Source: Lepidostoma basale (Eukaryota; Arthropoda; Insecta; Trichoptera; Lepidostomatidae). Taken from it: 64,000 nt of DNA. A program made the translations under genes and the position numbers. This document shows positions 63,151 through 64,000 of this stretch, in pieces. The DNA is taken from contig JAHDVF020000866.1 of the NCBI GenBank assembly GCA_022606425.2, positions 124,001 to 188,000 of the forward strand. Reading direction: 5' to 3'. Within the stretch, counting starts at the first letter, position 1; every line of letters begins with the position of its first letter. The notes beneath the pieces were generated by a model. It saw only the letters and a program-made list of their open reading frames with translations. It was not told where the DNA came from and searched no databases.

Positions 63151-64000
63151 TAATAACATAAAGAGATCGAATCTACGAAGTTTTCTTCTCTATATCGCTT
63201 CTAATTTTCAAATTTTAGGAAAACTTATATCTTGATAATCTTTTGGTTACGAAACGAAAACTATTTTTGATTCTAGAAAAGTTATAATACCATGAGAGGT
63301 GGGAATGGAAAGAAACTTGTAAATTTACATTAGCTATTGATGATTGAATTATTTATTATGCAGAACGATTCAGACATATGCAAAATAAACGGTTGTTTAC
63401 CGAAATCTGTCGTGGTAAACTCACACACTTACGAAGGCAGAGAAAATGGACCGCCTCACTATTCGATCCTGACACACGTTTCTAGCTTCCTGCACATTCA
63501 TACGAGTCATACACGCACGTCGATTCGACCGACTTCTAATATGTCCGACCTTTTCTTATTAAATCTAGATAACGTCATTGATAACATAAATAAAATAAAT
63601 TTAATTCGCAAAAAATCCTAAATACAAAATAATTATACAGGAATAGTGGAAGTCAAGATCGTGTCCTACAATTGATCCCAAAGTTATAAATAAAATTCTG
63701 GAATTCGGTTGTTATTTTTCGTCACTCGGGTGTTACTAAGGGTGATTTTATACACAGCTTTACGATCTACTACTGAGACTTTTATGCCAAAGGCAATTAA
63801 GAAAATCGGCGCCATTAATTGACCAGTCAAGAGTGTAGGGTAAACAGCTATTCACACTAGACTTTTACGGCGAAAAGTCGGCGAAGGAGTAGGGAAGTGG
63901 GGGGAATGTAATTAGAGGGGAGAGTGAGAATCAGGGATCGGGGTAATCGAAAAATTAGTCGATAAATTAAAACGGAATCAAATTATTACTCCATTATTTT
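63151..64000. other. No gene; decayed L1 scrap at 63420-63560 (minus)
   Basis: 63420-63560 keeps GCAGAGAAAATGGACCGCCT and CATACACGCACGTCGATTC from the TTG-tail L1 subfamily, without a tail. The remainder to the window end is unassigned, with a G-rich patch at 63880-63930. Confidence 0.45.

Overview
This window looks like one AT-rich stretch of an insect nuclear genome, most probably a moth or butterfly. I base that on its repeats: tRNA-derived SINEs, many short 5'-truncated LINE ends of kinds familiar from Lepidoptera, small DNA transposons and foldback elements, and only one recognisable host exon. No prokaryotic gene, CRISPR array, rRNA or functional tRNA gene was seen. The species call is inference.

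The only host coding sequence I can name is a 165-bp internal exon on the minus strand (54169-54333) encoding part of a PP2C-type protein phosphatase, closest in feel to the PPM1E/PPM1F group. Its acceptor and donor are both visible, so the surrounding tens of kilobases may be introns of that gene, which runs towards lower coordinates. Several GC-rich islands (14.6-15.1, 17.6-18.3, 20.5-20.9, 27.9-28.1 and 52.9-53.2 kb) stand out from the background and may be promoters or 5' exons. The one at 17.7 kb has a strong minus-strand splice donor. A weaker exon candidate lies at 25824-25997.

The rest is mobile DNA. The dominant LINE (called L1 here; not mammalian L1) ends in TTAG or TTG repeats. Its best copy, 32343-33547, has an uninterrupted reverse transcriptase frame and a target duplication. 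At least seven other LINE types are present as 3' fragments (L2 to L8; names are mine). There are two tRNA-derived SINE families and a third short family (SINE3) that carries the L1 3' end. DNA elements include a 507-bp element with 9-bp target duplications, a hAT-type MITE with 8-bp duplications, a TIR element with repeated subterminal motifs, and a Tc1-like transposase fragment.

The most interesting content is a set of at least six unrelated-looking short repeat families (A to F) that share one RNA motif. Each has a CUGANGA-like box, one extra base, a stem-loop, GAAAC, a two-to-four-base loop, and GUH. This fits a type I hammerhead ribozyme with a tiny helix III, the form known from Penelope-like retroelements. 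In families A, D, E and F helix I can also be paired by eye. Most copies are arranged as palindromes with two ribozyme motifs pointing in opposite directions; the largest is 632 bp (23327-23958) and nests family C inside family A. No Penelope-like reverse transcriptase was found in the window, so these are short or non-autonomous copies.
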